Source: Balaenoptera acutorostrata (Eukaryota > Chordata > Mammalia > Artiodactyla > Balaenopteridae). From it: a DNA stretch of 64,000 bases. A program made the translations under genes and the position numbers. Below are positions 55,479 through 64,000 of this stretch, piece by piece. The notes under the pieces were generated by a model. That model saw nothing but the letters and a program-made list of their open reading frames with translations. It was not told the DNA's origin and did no database searches. The stretch covers positions 1,550,001 through 1,614,000 of the forward strand of contig NC_080067.1 of the NCBI RefSeq assembly GCF_949987535.1, in the 5' to 3' direction. The stretch's first letter is position 1. Each line of letters begins with the position of its first letter.

Positions 55479-55499
55479 AAAAGACAGTCTCAGGAGGGA

Positions 55500-55770
55500 A
55501 AAGACTGTCCCCTTTTGTCTTCCATGGACATTGTTTTATGAGCTGTGGCCTCTATCTTGCTACCATGACAGGAAAGCTAAGAGAGTTACAGAGAAGCCAG
55601 CTCAAGGAATCTGACATCTTCAAGTTGTTGTATTAACAAACCCTGAAACCACTTCCATGTAGACATTTTAGTATGTGAGGAAATTAAATGTCCTTATTGT
55701 TAAGCCACTTTACTTGACTATTCTGTTACTTGAAAGGGGGAAAATTCCTAACTAACAGGACCCTTAGCAA
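55500..55770 (+). mobile_element. Ancient dispersed LTR-like repeat
   Basis: GGCCTCTATCTTGCTACCATGAC, GTTAAGCCACTTTACTTGACTATTCTG and CCTAACTAACAGGACC resemble the 3' half of an ancient LTR-type repeat on the plus strand, but I cannot name it. A 42-bp part of it reappears at 59832-59873. Confidence 0.45.
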
Positions 55771-57336
55771 ATGCTAGCTATTTATTACTAGTAGTAGTAG
55801 CACTGGTATTAACCATTTCAGCCAGTACTACTGCTCTCTGCACAGTCTCAGTTTCCACAAGGAAGTAGGCTCTTGCTGGAAATCATCTCATACTTTCCCT
55901 GGTGTTATTTACAAAATAGGAATTCCGTAAGCCAAGATTGTTTTGTCGATTAAGAAAACAGGTTAAAAAAAGTACCAGGTATCCACTTCCCACACTCACT
56001 TCCTTACTAGCTCTCTAAAACCCCATGGAAACACAATGCAAACAGTGGTCAGTCTGACATGTAAAATCTTTCAATGTATAATGAATCTATTGGGACATGG
56101 TAGAAAGCTATGAGGTTGTGCCCTACGTCAAACCCAGCTCAGAAAAGCTGGCTCTGAGTGAACTCAGTCAACAAACTCTTCATGCCCTCCTCCGCCTGCC
56201 CCACATCTCACCAACTTACATCCCCTTGTACAGAGTAGATTCAGGATAGAGGCCGTTGGGGTGGGTTGATGCTGCCTGTTGAGAGAACGTCTTCAAATTG
56301 TCATATTCTTCTTCAGACGTATTGGCATCTCCTGCCTCTGTAACACTCCAAATATGCTGTCAAAGTTTCAGATGCTCCAGCCACTCACTCCTAGACTTTC
56401 AGGTACCCGCTACGTTATGCTGAGTCTACTATCTTTCCTACAAGCATCCACCACAGTGCACCAAAGAGGTCCTGATCTTTACCATGATGGAACAAAACAA
56501 TGAAGTCTTGGGGGTGACAGGGGGATGGTGTCACCCAACACATACCTACCCCACAGGTGAGTCAGATCCCAGCAGAAAACAAACGGCACGCTCGGAACTG
56601 GACATAACGTGGGCTACTTCGTGGAGGGTTTGTAAGAGGCTATGACAAAGGTGTAAGGGTAGGGTGACACCAAGGGATAATACAGTACCTGGGAGCAGAA
56701 GCAGCCAAGGCACGACCACCCTGAGGACAGAAGGAAGGAAATGGGGGACAGTTAAATACTGCAGACAAAGATGCCCTTGGAGTGACCTTCAGCTGATGGA
56801 CACAACAGGTCCAAGGCAAGTTTTCCTGGAAAGATTTAATACCCGGGCCTCACTCTCCTCTTTTTCTCTGACTTTGGGTTGAGTCTCCCCACTGATTAAA
56901 TCCAGTCAGAACCCAGAGAGTATGGGAACACTGTGATGGATCCCAGACATATCAACCTGTGGGACAGAAAAGGGGGGGAAAGAGAGGCTAAGAGACCCTG
57001 AGAGGCATATCCCACGTCCACAGGAGGACCCTGTGAGAAGAAAGGCACCGGGTCAGAGCTGGTTAACTTTCTGAAAAGTATGTTTCATTGTGCACATCCT
57101 GGTAGGGTCCCCTGGGAAATGAGAGAAAAGGGGAAAGCAGGATCAAAACCCTTCCACCTTTCACCTACTGTTGCTTGAATTTCAGGTCTCCATATTTCCA
57201 GCCGATGATCAGGCCTCTAAGCATTGATAGAAATTTGGATTTGGGTGAGAGATGCTGAGAAAGACACAATTGGAGGTAGGAAAAGCGGAGGAAAATGAGA
57301 AGCTAATTTCTCTCCCTCTGTGGCAGTTGCAGTACC
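55771..57336. other. Unassigned sequence
   Basis: No repeat family or gene recognised. Several 70-75 codon frames (56279-56503, 56664-56882) have no domain. Some phrases at 55850-56550 could be LTR-like, but I cannot support a call. Confidence 0.45.
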
Positions 57337-57341
57337 TTTTC

Positions 57342-57372
<31 letters not shown>
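57337..57372. repeat. T-rich low-complexity tract
   Basis: CTTTCTTTC followed by a run of about 17 T and CTTTTTTGGGC. It looks like the remnant of an A-tail on the minus strand, but no element follows it clearly. Confidence 0.9.
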
Positions 57373-57991
57373 GGCTGCTTGAAAAAGATGTCCCTAGATC
57401 TAAGCCATGGAAACAATTTAAAGCACTCTGTCTTAAATTATCCTCAGCTGGATACTGGCTTGGCTGTTCACAAAGAAATGCATACCACTTTATAGAAAAT
57501 CCACGTCTGTGCATGTGAAGAGGGCATTATTCCTTTCTCCCTGTGTATATTTATCTACCCACCTACGTGTGTAGCAACTCCTTCCCAAAGAAAGTTCTTA
57601 GTTTTTCCCAATGCAAGCCATTGGGTATAAATGGGCTTTAGCACTTAAATTGTTCAAATGTATTTTGTATGTTCTTAATTAATTTTTACTTGTCAAGTAA
57701 ACACTGATTTTCTTCCCAAAATAAATGGAGACACGCCATAAAAGGCTAAGTGCCTCCCAGGAGCGACTCCAATCCCCCTCGTGTCAACAAACGTCCCACT
57801 TGGGACACATCTCCTTCCGGGACACCTGCCCAGGCGTTCGAATATATCACCATGGATTTCGGGGATTTCGTGGCACGCACGTAGTATTACATAACTAGTG
57901 CGGGGCTGTATTCTTCATGTAGCTCTGAAGCTTCTTTTTTTCCTTCAGTGATGTATATTGGAGGTATAGTGATGTTACACACTCCTTTTAG
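57373..57991. other. Unassigned sequence
   Basis: No repeat family or gene recognised. A locally CpG-richer piece lies at about 57760-57900. Confidence 0.5.
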
Positions 57992-58288
57992 TTTTTTTTT
58001 TTTATTTATTTATTGGTTGATTGATTGCTATGTTGGGTCTTCGTTTCTGTGCGAGGGCTTTCTCTAGTTGCGGCGAGCGGGGACCACTCTTCATCGCGGC
58101 GCGCGGGCCTCTCACTGTCGCGGCCTCTCCTGTTGCGGAGCACAGGCTCCAGACGCGCAGGCTCAGTAGTTGTGGCTCACGGGCCCAGCTGCTCCGCGGC
58201 ATGTGGGATCTTCCCAGACCAGGGCTCGAACCCGTGTCCCCTGCATTGGCAGGCAGATTCTCAACCACTGCGCCACCAGGGAAGCCCC
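57992..58288 (-). mobile_element. CHR-type SINE, CpG-rich young copy
   Basis: A minus-strand SINE from GGGGCTTCCCTGGTGGCGCAG (5' end near 58288) to a T-rich tail at 57992-58012. The B box GGTTCGAGCCC is intact, and the body keeps many CpGs (GTTGCGGCGAGCGGGG, CATCGCGGCGCGCGGG in plus-strand view). Other copies have lost these to TG/CA. This suggests recent insertion. A shared TCCTTTT near both ends may be a worn TSD. The two 88-113 codon frames across it are not genes. Confidence 0.95.
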
Positions 58289-58429
58289 TGAGCGTTCCTT
58301 TTTGTAGGGCAATTAGAAGGACGCGGCATTGCCGGTGCGTGGGAGTGGTAAACAGCCTGTGAGGCAGCTACCCTCGACTCCTTACCCCCCTGTAAACTCA
58401 TGCTGCTCCTCACATCAGTACGTAGAGTC

Positions 58430-58900
58430 TAATTCCAATCTCCTTGAAAATGAGCTGCCCTTACATATTTGACCAAGAGGGTGCAGTGGAAATTACGTTC
58501 TTGAACGTCTGTCGCCAGGTCCTAAGAAGCCTTGCAGTTTCCACCTGGGGAAAGCCTGTCATTTTATCAGAAGTATGACTGCCCTGAGAACGCCATGCTG
58601 TGGGGAACCCTAAGCTCACTCTTTGGAAATGTCATGTGAGCAGAGAGAGACCAGATGTTGAAGCTGAGGCACCGCGCACGTCGTGAGTGAAAACGCCACC
58701 TTGGAGGTCCCGCCCAGCCAAGTTTTTGAATAACTACAGCTCTAGCTGCCGTCTGACGCAGTCACATGAAAAACCCCAACGAGAGCCATTCAGCTGAGCC
58801 CAGTCAACCCACAGAGCATGAGAAATGACAGTGAACTTTTAACCACGAAGTTTCGAGTTTTTTAAATGTAGCGATAGATCTCTGAAACAACAAAGCACAC
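58430..58900 (+). mobile_element. MLT1-like (ERVL-MaLR) solo LTR
   Basis: CTAATTCCAATCTCCTTGAAAATGAG, GCCGTCTGACGCAGTCACATGAAAAACC, CATTCAGCTGAGCCCAGTCAACCCACAGAGCATGAGAAATGA and TTAACCACGAAGTTTCGAG follow the MLT1 LTR order on the plus strand. It is an old solo LTR with no internal region. Confidence 0.72.
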
Positions 58901-58951
58901 TAATTTTTATTTTTAATCAGGGCTCCCCATTTGAGCGCCAAGGTGTCTATA

Positions 58952-59018
58952 CCATTTATTTATTATATTATTTATTATATATATTATATATATATAATAA
59001 ATATATTATTTATTACCC
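58952..59018. repeat. AT-rich low-complexity tract
   Basis: TTATTTATTATATTATTTATTATATATATTATATATATATAAT type sequence, able to fold on itself; possibly derived from an A-rich tail. Confidence 0.95.
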
Positions 59019-60520
59019 TCCTCCCCCTAGTATATGAAAATTCCCAGGTACCCACAACCCATTTTTTTTAACGCTAAGAAAATTTAAAGGACATTTTTGT
59101 AGCTGATCATTTAACTTTGATGCTAAAGTCAAAAACACTTCTGTCATTTCCATTTGTAATGTGAAGGTGTTGCTTCTTTACTCTCTTGTGCTCCACACAC
59201 AGACAGACAGGGTCAGGCAGACTCCCCTTCCTTTCTTAAATAAATGAGTTAGAGAGCTGTTTATACTCAAAACTGGGAAAACAGCTCACGGTCATTGCAA
59301 TGTCTGGTTATCTAGGACCCTAAGTTTGCAGACCGTAATATTTAAAAGCAATGTTTGAAAACCGACTCTGGATCGTTTCCCAGTGGTCAACCTGAGGCTA
59401 ACCCAGGCCCACACATGCCAGTGGGGAACGCAGCTCAAGGCGGACATGGTTCTAAGTATATAACTCCACTCTTTTCATCTCTCCAGTCCAATTAAATACA
59501 AGCAGCCCAACCATTGTCAGAAAATGACTCGAGAGAACTGGGCCAACACACCTCTCAGAATTTCTTCTGAGCCAATCAGAGGGTCAGTCCAGTTATTTTC
59601 AACGATTTGAAGGGTGACGTCAAGAGAGTCTGTCCTTCGATCTTATTATTTAATTGCCAGCAGCTAGATAGTCTCAGTGATGACCTGTAGCACACAGTGA
59701 TCCTGGCCAGGAAAACCTGTCCTTTCCTTGTCATCCTTCTTTATGCACCCAGAGAAGTGCTCATACAGCTTCTCCAGTTCATTCTATAAATAATCCCAAA
59801 ATGGCATTATTTTACTACAACTGCAGTAAACTGGACATTGTTTTGTGAGCTATGGCCTCTATCCTGCTACCATTATTAAAAATACTGATAATATTCACCT
59901 CACAGCATTATAAAGTCTTCAGAAAAGTATTCACCCCTGAAAGAATTTTATTTAATATAGCTGGTATGAACAACAAAACAACAAAATATCCCCATAGATT
60001 TGGACCAACGAAGAAAAAGACAGATTTCTTATGGTTGGATTTTTTTTTAGTTATCATAAGAGAAGAAATACCCATGAGTAAATCTGAGACCTATTCAGGA
60101 ATCGGCCTGACTACTGCAGTAAACCAAAAATAATTTAGTGACTCTAAAAAAATATCTAGCTCTTCAAGTCAAATTAATACCAATTAAAGGGAAGCAGAAG
60201 AATAAGGAGCTGCAAGTCCCTCCATGTGTACTTCCTACAAAGGCAAACATCGTGAGTGCTGACTCAGTCCCTGGGCCTTATCCATCCAGCAACCCCACCT
60301 GTCCAAGGGAGAAACAAGAACCAGAAAGGAAGTGGAAAAAACTCTGAGCCTCCAAAAGAACTGCCACAAAATCAAAACATTGAATATTGTGCAATTTACT
60401 CAGGAGGCACCAAGGCCTTCAGGCAGAATTCTGCCATTTGGAGACAATTTTTAAAAGCTTGCTTATCTGGTTTCTCATTCATACCAGACTAGAAATGGCA
60501 ATGAAAAGGAGGTAGACAGG
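59019..60520. other. Unassigned, AT-rich sequence
   Basis: No gene or repeat family recognised, apart from the 42-bp segment at 59832-59873 shared with 55.5 kb. The 93-codon frame at 59852-60133 has no domain. Confidence 0.45.
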
Positions 60521-60832
60521 ACACAAATCAGCATATCTATGAAACAAAAACAGACTCACAGATATAGAGAACAGAGTTGTGGTTGCCGAGGGGGAGGAGA
60601 GAAGGTTTGGGAGTTTAGGATTAGCAGATGCAAACTGTTATATATAGGATGGATACACAACAAGGTCCTACTGTATAGCACAGGGAACTCTATTCAGTAT
60701 CTTGTGATAAACCATAATGGAAAAGAATATGAAAAAGAATGTATGTATATGTATAACTGAGTCACCTTGCAGTACAGCAGAAATTAATACAACATTATAA
60801 ATCAACTACACTTCAATAAAATTTTATTTTTA
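60521..60832 (+). mobile_element. L1 3' UTR, 5'-truncated
   Basis: CAGACTCACAGATATAGAGAACAG, GTGGTTGCCGAGGGGGAGG, CAACAAGGTCCTACTGTATAGC and GCAGAAATTAATACAACATTATAAATC, ending CTTCAATAAAATTTT, are a cetartiodactyl L1 3' UTR of the ACAGCAG type. The TSD is imperfect (AAAAGGAGGTAGACAGG at 60504-60520; AAAATGAGGTAGAATAG at 60833-60849). Confidence 0.93.
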
Positions 60833-60849
60833 AAAATGAGGTAGAATAG

Positions 60850-62499
60850 ACTGGCTGCCAATGACAGACAAACTGACATCAGCAAGAAGTTCGAGAAGAA
60901 AACAAACAAAGAACAACAAAAATCATGAAGGAAGCTATACTAATTCTTGGAAACACATGAACTGGGAAGATAAAGTGAAACTGATGTTCAAGGAATATAA
61001 CAATAGAAGTTGTACAGAAACTTCTGAAAACTTCAGAACACCGTGGAATATTCTAGGCTTTGTGAAGGAGGAGAGAGCAAATGTAGAGATTCAGCAAATT
61101 ACATCAGCACAGAATTTTCCTTATGCCTAAGTAGGGTGGACCCATCTACTGTTTGTAAATATATAACTGTATATATATTTATATTTATATAGTTATACAA
61201 AATTACACATCATTATATGTTGCCTCTGTGTTTTCAGAAACTATTCTCTAAAATGCCAAAATTTCTAACTTTCCAGTGAATTAAATAAAAAAGAAATAAC
61301 AATCCTACCTTTAAAACCTGTCTTCCCCAGTTTAAATTATCATTTAAAATTTTAGATATAAAGTGTTGAAACTAAAAAACGTTCATTAATTTTCTTGAGT
61401 CTTACACTTTTCCTTAGATTATCTTGATTAGAAAGATCATCTCATTATGCCCCCCAAAAATTTTTATTAAGTCCCTGGGAACTTGGGCATAAATCATCAT
61501 TGTTGCTTCTTTTCTTTCTTCTTTTATTAACAGTGTAGATGTTTTCTATTCCCTAATTTCTTGGGCCTGAGTTTACTATCAGATTAGCTAAAGGAAACAT
61601 CATGGTGATTTATATTCCTAATTGGATTTTTGCCTAATCCCCTTACTTGTGAGATTTCCCCTTTCTTTCCCTGTGAATCATTACAAATGAAATGATAAAA
61701 TCTCCCTAATCACCCCCAATGTTTCCTGCTCATATTCTTGGAGATTTTGATACTTGAGGAAATTACTGACCCAGGGAGACCTCAGTACTTACACTTTCAT
61801 TAAGATATTCTCTTAAATATAAAGATATTTTCTTAAAGTTTAGATTTATGATCAGGACAAAATTACATATTTCAGAGTGCAGGATAGAATCTAATAGCGC
61901 CCATCAAAGACTGGGGATTTCCAGTTTTCTTAATCAAAGGACTTTTCAGAGCTGAGACACCATCCAAACCGAATCCATTCCAGTATTTTGGGGACTAAAA
62001 ATAGACTATCACATTTGCATTGCTTTTGCTGTTCACCGTAATCCTTCACAACTGTATTCTAGTTCCATTTACTTTTGCACGTTTTTGCGTAATATATGTT
62101 TACTTTCATTTAGTAAATCTTACTTACCACTAGAAAATTAGACTATAAGAAGATGTTATGTGTATTTTTCTTTAAAATACAATAACCCTTGCCATGGACA
62201 GCCACAGAATTGACTTTGAGAAGCTGTCTGTGAAATTGGGCTCCACCATCCCTGCTGTTCTTTGAATACACCGCAATTCTATTTATTACACTGGACAGGT
62301 CAGATAAAGCAGAATTAAATTTCATAATTAATGCATCGACCTGTGCTTATTCATTGAATTTCCATGTTCTCACCGGTTTGTGACATAAGTCTATCAGAAA
62401 ACAGTTTTAACAAAGGGGTAGAGTGACAGAAGTCCACAACTGAGCCTATGGGGAAATATAGATGTTTAGGGTATGTTTAAATTGGGAGGTCTGGCAAAC
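60850..62499. other. Unassigned, AT-rich sequence
   Basis: No repeat family or gene recognised. A short palindromic AT stretch lies at about 61155-61200 (ATAACTGTATATATAT...ATTTATATAGTTAT). The 89-codon plus frame at 60861-61130 has no domain. Confidence 0.5.
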
Positions 62500-62620
62500 T
62501 CTTAGATTGTCCCTGTGATGAAGATAGAGACCAGAGCTGATTTAGTTATCATTGTATCCCCAGAACCAAATACAGTGACTAGCGCATGATACTTGCTCAG
62601 TAAATGTCAGATACATTTGT
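62500..62620 (+). repeat. L2-type 3' end
   Basis: ATCATTGTATCCCCAGAACCAAATACAGTGACTAGCGC, then CTTGCTCAGTAAATGTC, is the usual 3' terminus of L2 on the plus strand. Confidence 0.7.
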
Positions 62621-63098
62621 GGGTTATAAAATAGAGTGCATGGCATTCTGTTCAGGAGAGTGAGAGGTGAAAATTATTTCAATCCCACCTAGAAGAAGCT
62701 TAGTATACTTGAACCCCAAAATAACACTAAGTGGTGGTTAAATAGGTGGGAAATCAGTGGCACAGTAGTCAGGATTAATCAGGGTTTGAGGAGGAGAACC
62801 CCCAGGATAGAGTATTTTTGGAGAAGGACACTTGCAATGCCTTCCTGGCTCTTCGAAAGGGCGGTGGATGGGATGGAAAAATACAGAAGCAGGAATGTGT
62901 GTGGAGTGCCAGGAGGACAGGACATCAGGCTAGAGAGATATAGGAGAGTCACACTGCAGGATAGAAAAAGTCTGTTTGGGAAAGAGGGCTGGGAGTCTGT
63001 GTCTGTGTGTGTGTGAGAAGTGGTCCTAGCAAGTATTCAGTGCTGTGTCCGTTTTATAAAGTATGTTCTCATAAAAGGGCAGCACCTCTTACTCTGAC
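62621..63098. other. Unassigned sequence
   Basis: No repeat family or gene recognised. The 76-codon plus frame at 62786-63016 ends in a short GTGTGTGT run and has no domain. Confidence 0.5.
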
Positions 63099-63133
63099 AA
63101 GAAAAAAAAAAAAAAGAAGAAGAAGAAGAAAAG
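63099..63133. repeat. A-run and (GAA)n tract
   Basis: About 14 A interrupted near a G, followed by five or so GAA units. Low complexity; no element with a clear head is attached to it. Confidence 0.95.
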
Positions 63134-63497
63134 ATGGAAGAGCCACAACAAGGCTTTGAGGTAAAGAAAGGAGTGGGTTAAAATGTTCTTTTTAATAATC
63201 TTTGGCTTCGAAGTAAAGTAGGATGAGATATATTCTGTCAAGAGACCCAAGGCAAGGAGGATTTTGGCTTTAAAAAGGGTGGGAAAAATCATTGTAAAAA
63301 TGATGTCAGAGAAATAGGATTCACAGCCACAGACCACCACTTCCAGCAGCCATTACTTTTTCTGCAGCTTGGGAACAGTAAGGGAAAAGGAGACCTTGGA
63401 GATGACTCCAGTTTATGTAAGCAGCTCTTTGCCGGAAACCACCCTCAGCAGGAAGCCCCTTTTCTTGTCACTTTAGCAAAGCTGCATTGTAACTAAC

Positions 63498-64000
63498 TTT
63501 TTTTTTTAACATCTTTATTGGAGTATAATTGCTTTACAATGGTGTGTTAGTTTCTGCTGTATAACAAAGTGAATCAGCTATACGTATACATATATCCCCA
63601 TGTCCCCTCCCTCTTGCATCTCCCTCCCACCCTCCCTATCCCACCCCTCTAGGTGGCCACAAAGGACTGAGCTGATCTCCCCGTGCTATGCAGCTGCTTC
63701 CCACTAGCTATCTATTTTACATTTGGTAGTGTGTATATGTCCACGCCACTCTCTCACTTTGTCCCAGCTTACCCTTCCTCCTCCCCGTCTCCTCAAGTCC
63801 ATTCTCTATGTCTGCGCCTTTATTCCTGTCCTGCCCCTAGGTTCTGAAGAACTACTTTTTTTTTTTTTTAAAGATTCCATATATATGTTTTAGCATATGG
63901 TATTTGTTTTTCTCTTTCTGACTTACTTCACTCTGTATGACAGACTCTAGGTCCATCCACCTCAGTACAAATAACTCCATTTCGCTCCTTTTTATGGCTG
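63498..64000 (-). mobile_element. L1 3' UTR on minus strand, cut by window end
   Basis: Same 3'-UTR type as the element at 28514-31268: AACATCTTTATTGGAGTATAATTGC, GTTTCTGCTGTATAACAAAGTGAATCAGC, then CCCTCTAGGTGG-CCACAAAG and CTCTGTATGACAGACTCTAGG. It starts with a T run at 63498 and continues past the right edge. The CTCCTTTTTATGGCTG at the boundary is still in L1 sequence, so ORF2 may follow outside the window. Confidence 0.96.

Noticed and set aside
1..64000. Whether the window holds an intact endogenous retrovirus or a complete gene
   Set aside because: Only solo LTR-like relics are visible. No gag, pol or env-like frame and no multi-exon gene could be supported.

Overview
The window looks like ordinary nuclear DNA from a mammal, most probably a cetacean (whale or dolphin). 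It is gene-poor, AT-rich and full of retrotransposon copies, and I recognise no intact protein-coding gene, rRNA or tRNA gene. The assignment to Cetacea rests on seven copies of a tRNA-derived SINE of the CHR type (cetacean/hippopotamus/ruminant family). They begin near GGGCTTCCCTGGTGG, carry RNA polymerase III A and B boxes (GGTTCGAGCCC where intact), and end in (AAAT)n or poly(A). They occur beside ten copies of the matching cetartiodactyl L1. I saw no ruminant BovB/Bov-tA repeats and no pig PRE-1. Family names are from memory of consensus sequences; no search was run.

Layout. 1-7 kb: an L1 3' stub, a MER5A, MIRs, an insertion carrying two L1 3' ends, and an L1 with two SINEs nested in it (5126-6634). 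7-17 kb: mostly unassigned sequence with old repeats (MLT1-like LTR, MER2/Tigger, MIR, MER20). 17-20 kb: a truncated L1 with a clear target-site duplication (TSD), a (GT)n tract, a CpG-rich block around 18.93-19.51 kb and old L1 pieces. 20-28 kb: mostly unassigned, including one repeat-free block (24.59-25.11 kb), an L1 3' end, a CR1/L3-like LINE relic and a small Tigger MITE. 28.5-31.3 kb: the largest element, a minus-strand L1 with a broken ORF2. 31.6-41 kb: MER20, a doubled old L1 3' end, two SINEs, an L1, MER5A copies and a long inverted repeat. 41-54 kb: unassigned sequence with MIRs, a large purine tract, an L1/SINE composite and a 1.1-kb old repeat. 54-64 kb: a perfect 22-bp minisatellite, a SINE with a two-tailed 3' end, a CpG-rich SINE, an MLT1 LTR, another L1 3' end, and an L1 running off the right edge.

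I found no gene system that works together and nothing I would call a new biological system. What merits a second look is structural: two insertions that each hold two L1 3' ends inside one TSD pair, a SINE with an apparent short 3' transduction, a likely polymorphic minisatellite open in every frame read, an orphan CpG-rich block with a palindromic CRE, and an inverted repeat with arms of about 45 bp. Boundaries of old repeats are approximate; boundaries set by TSDs are accurate to a base or two.
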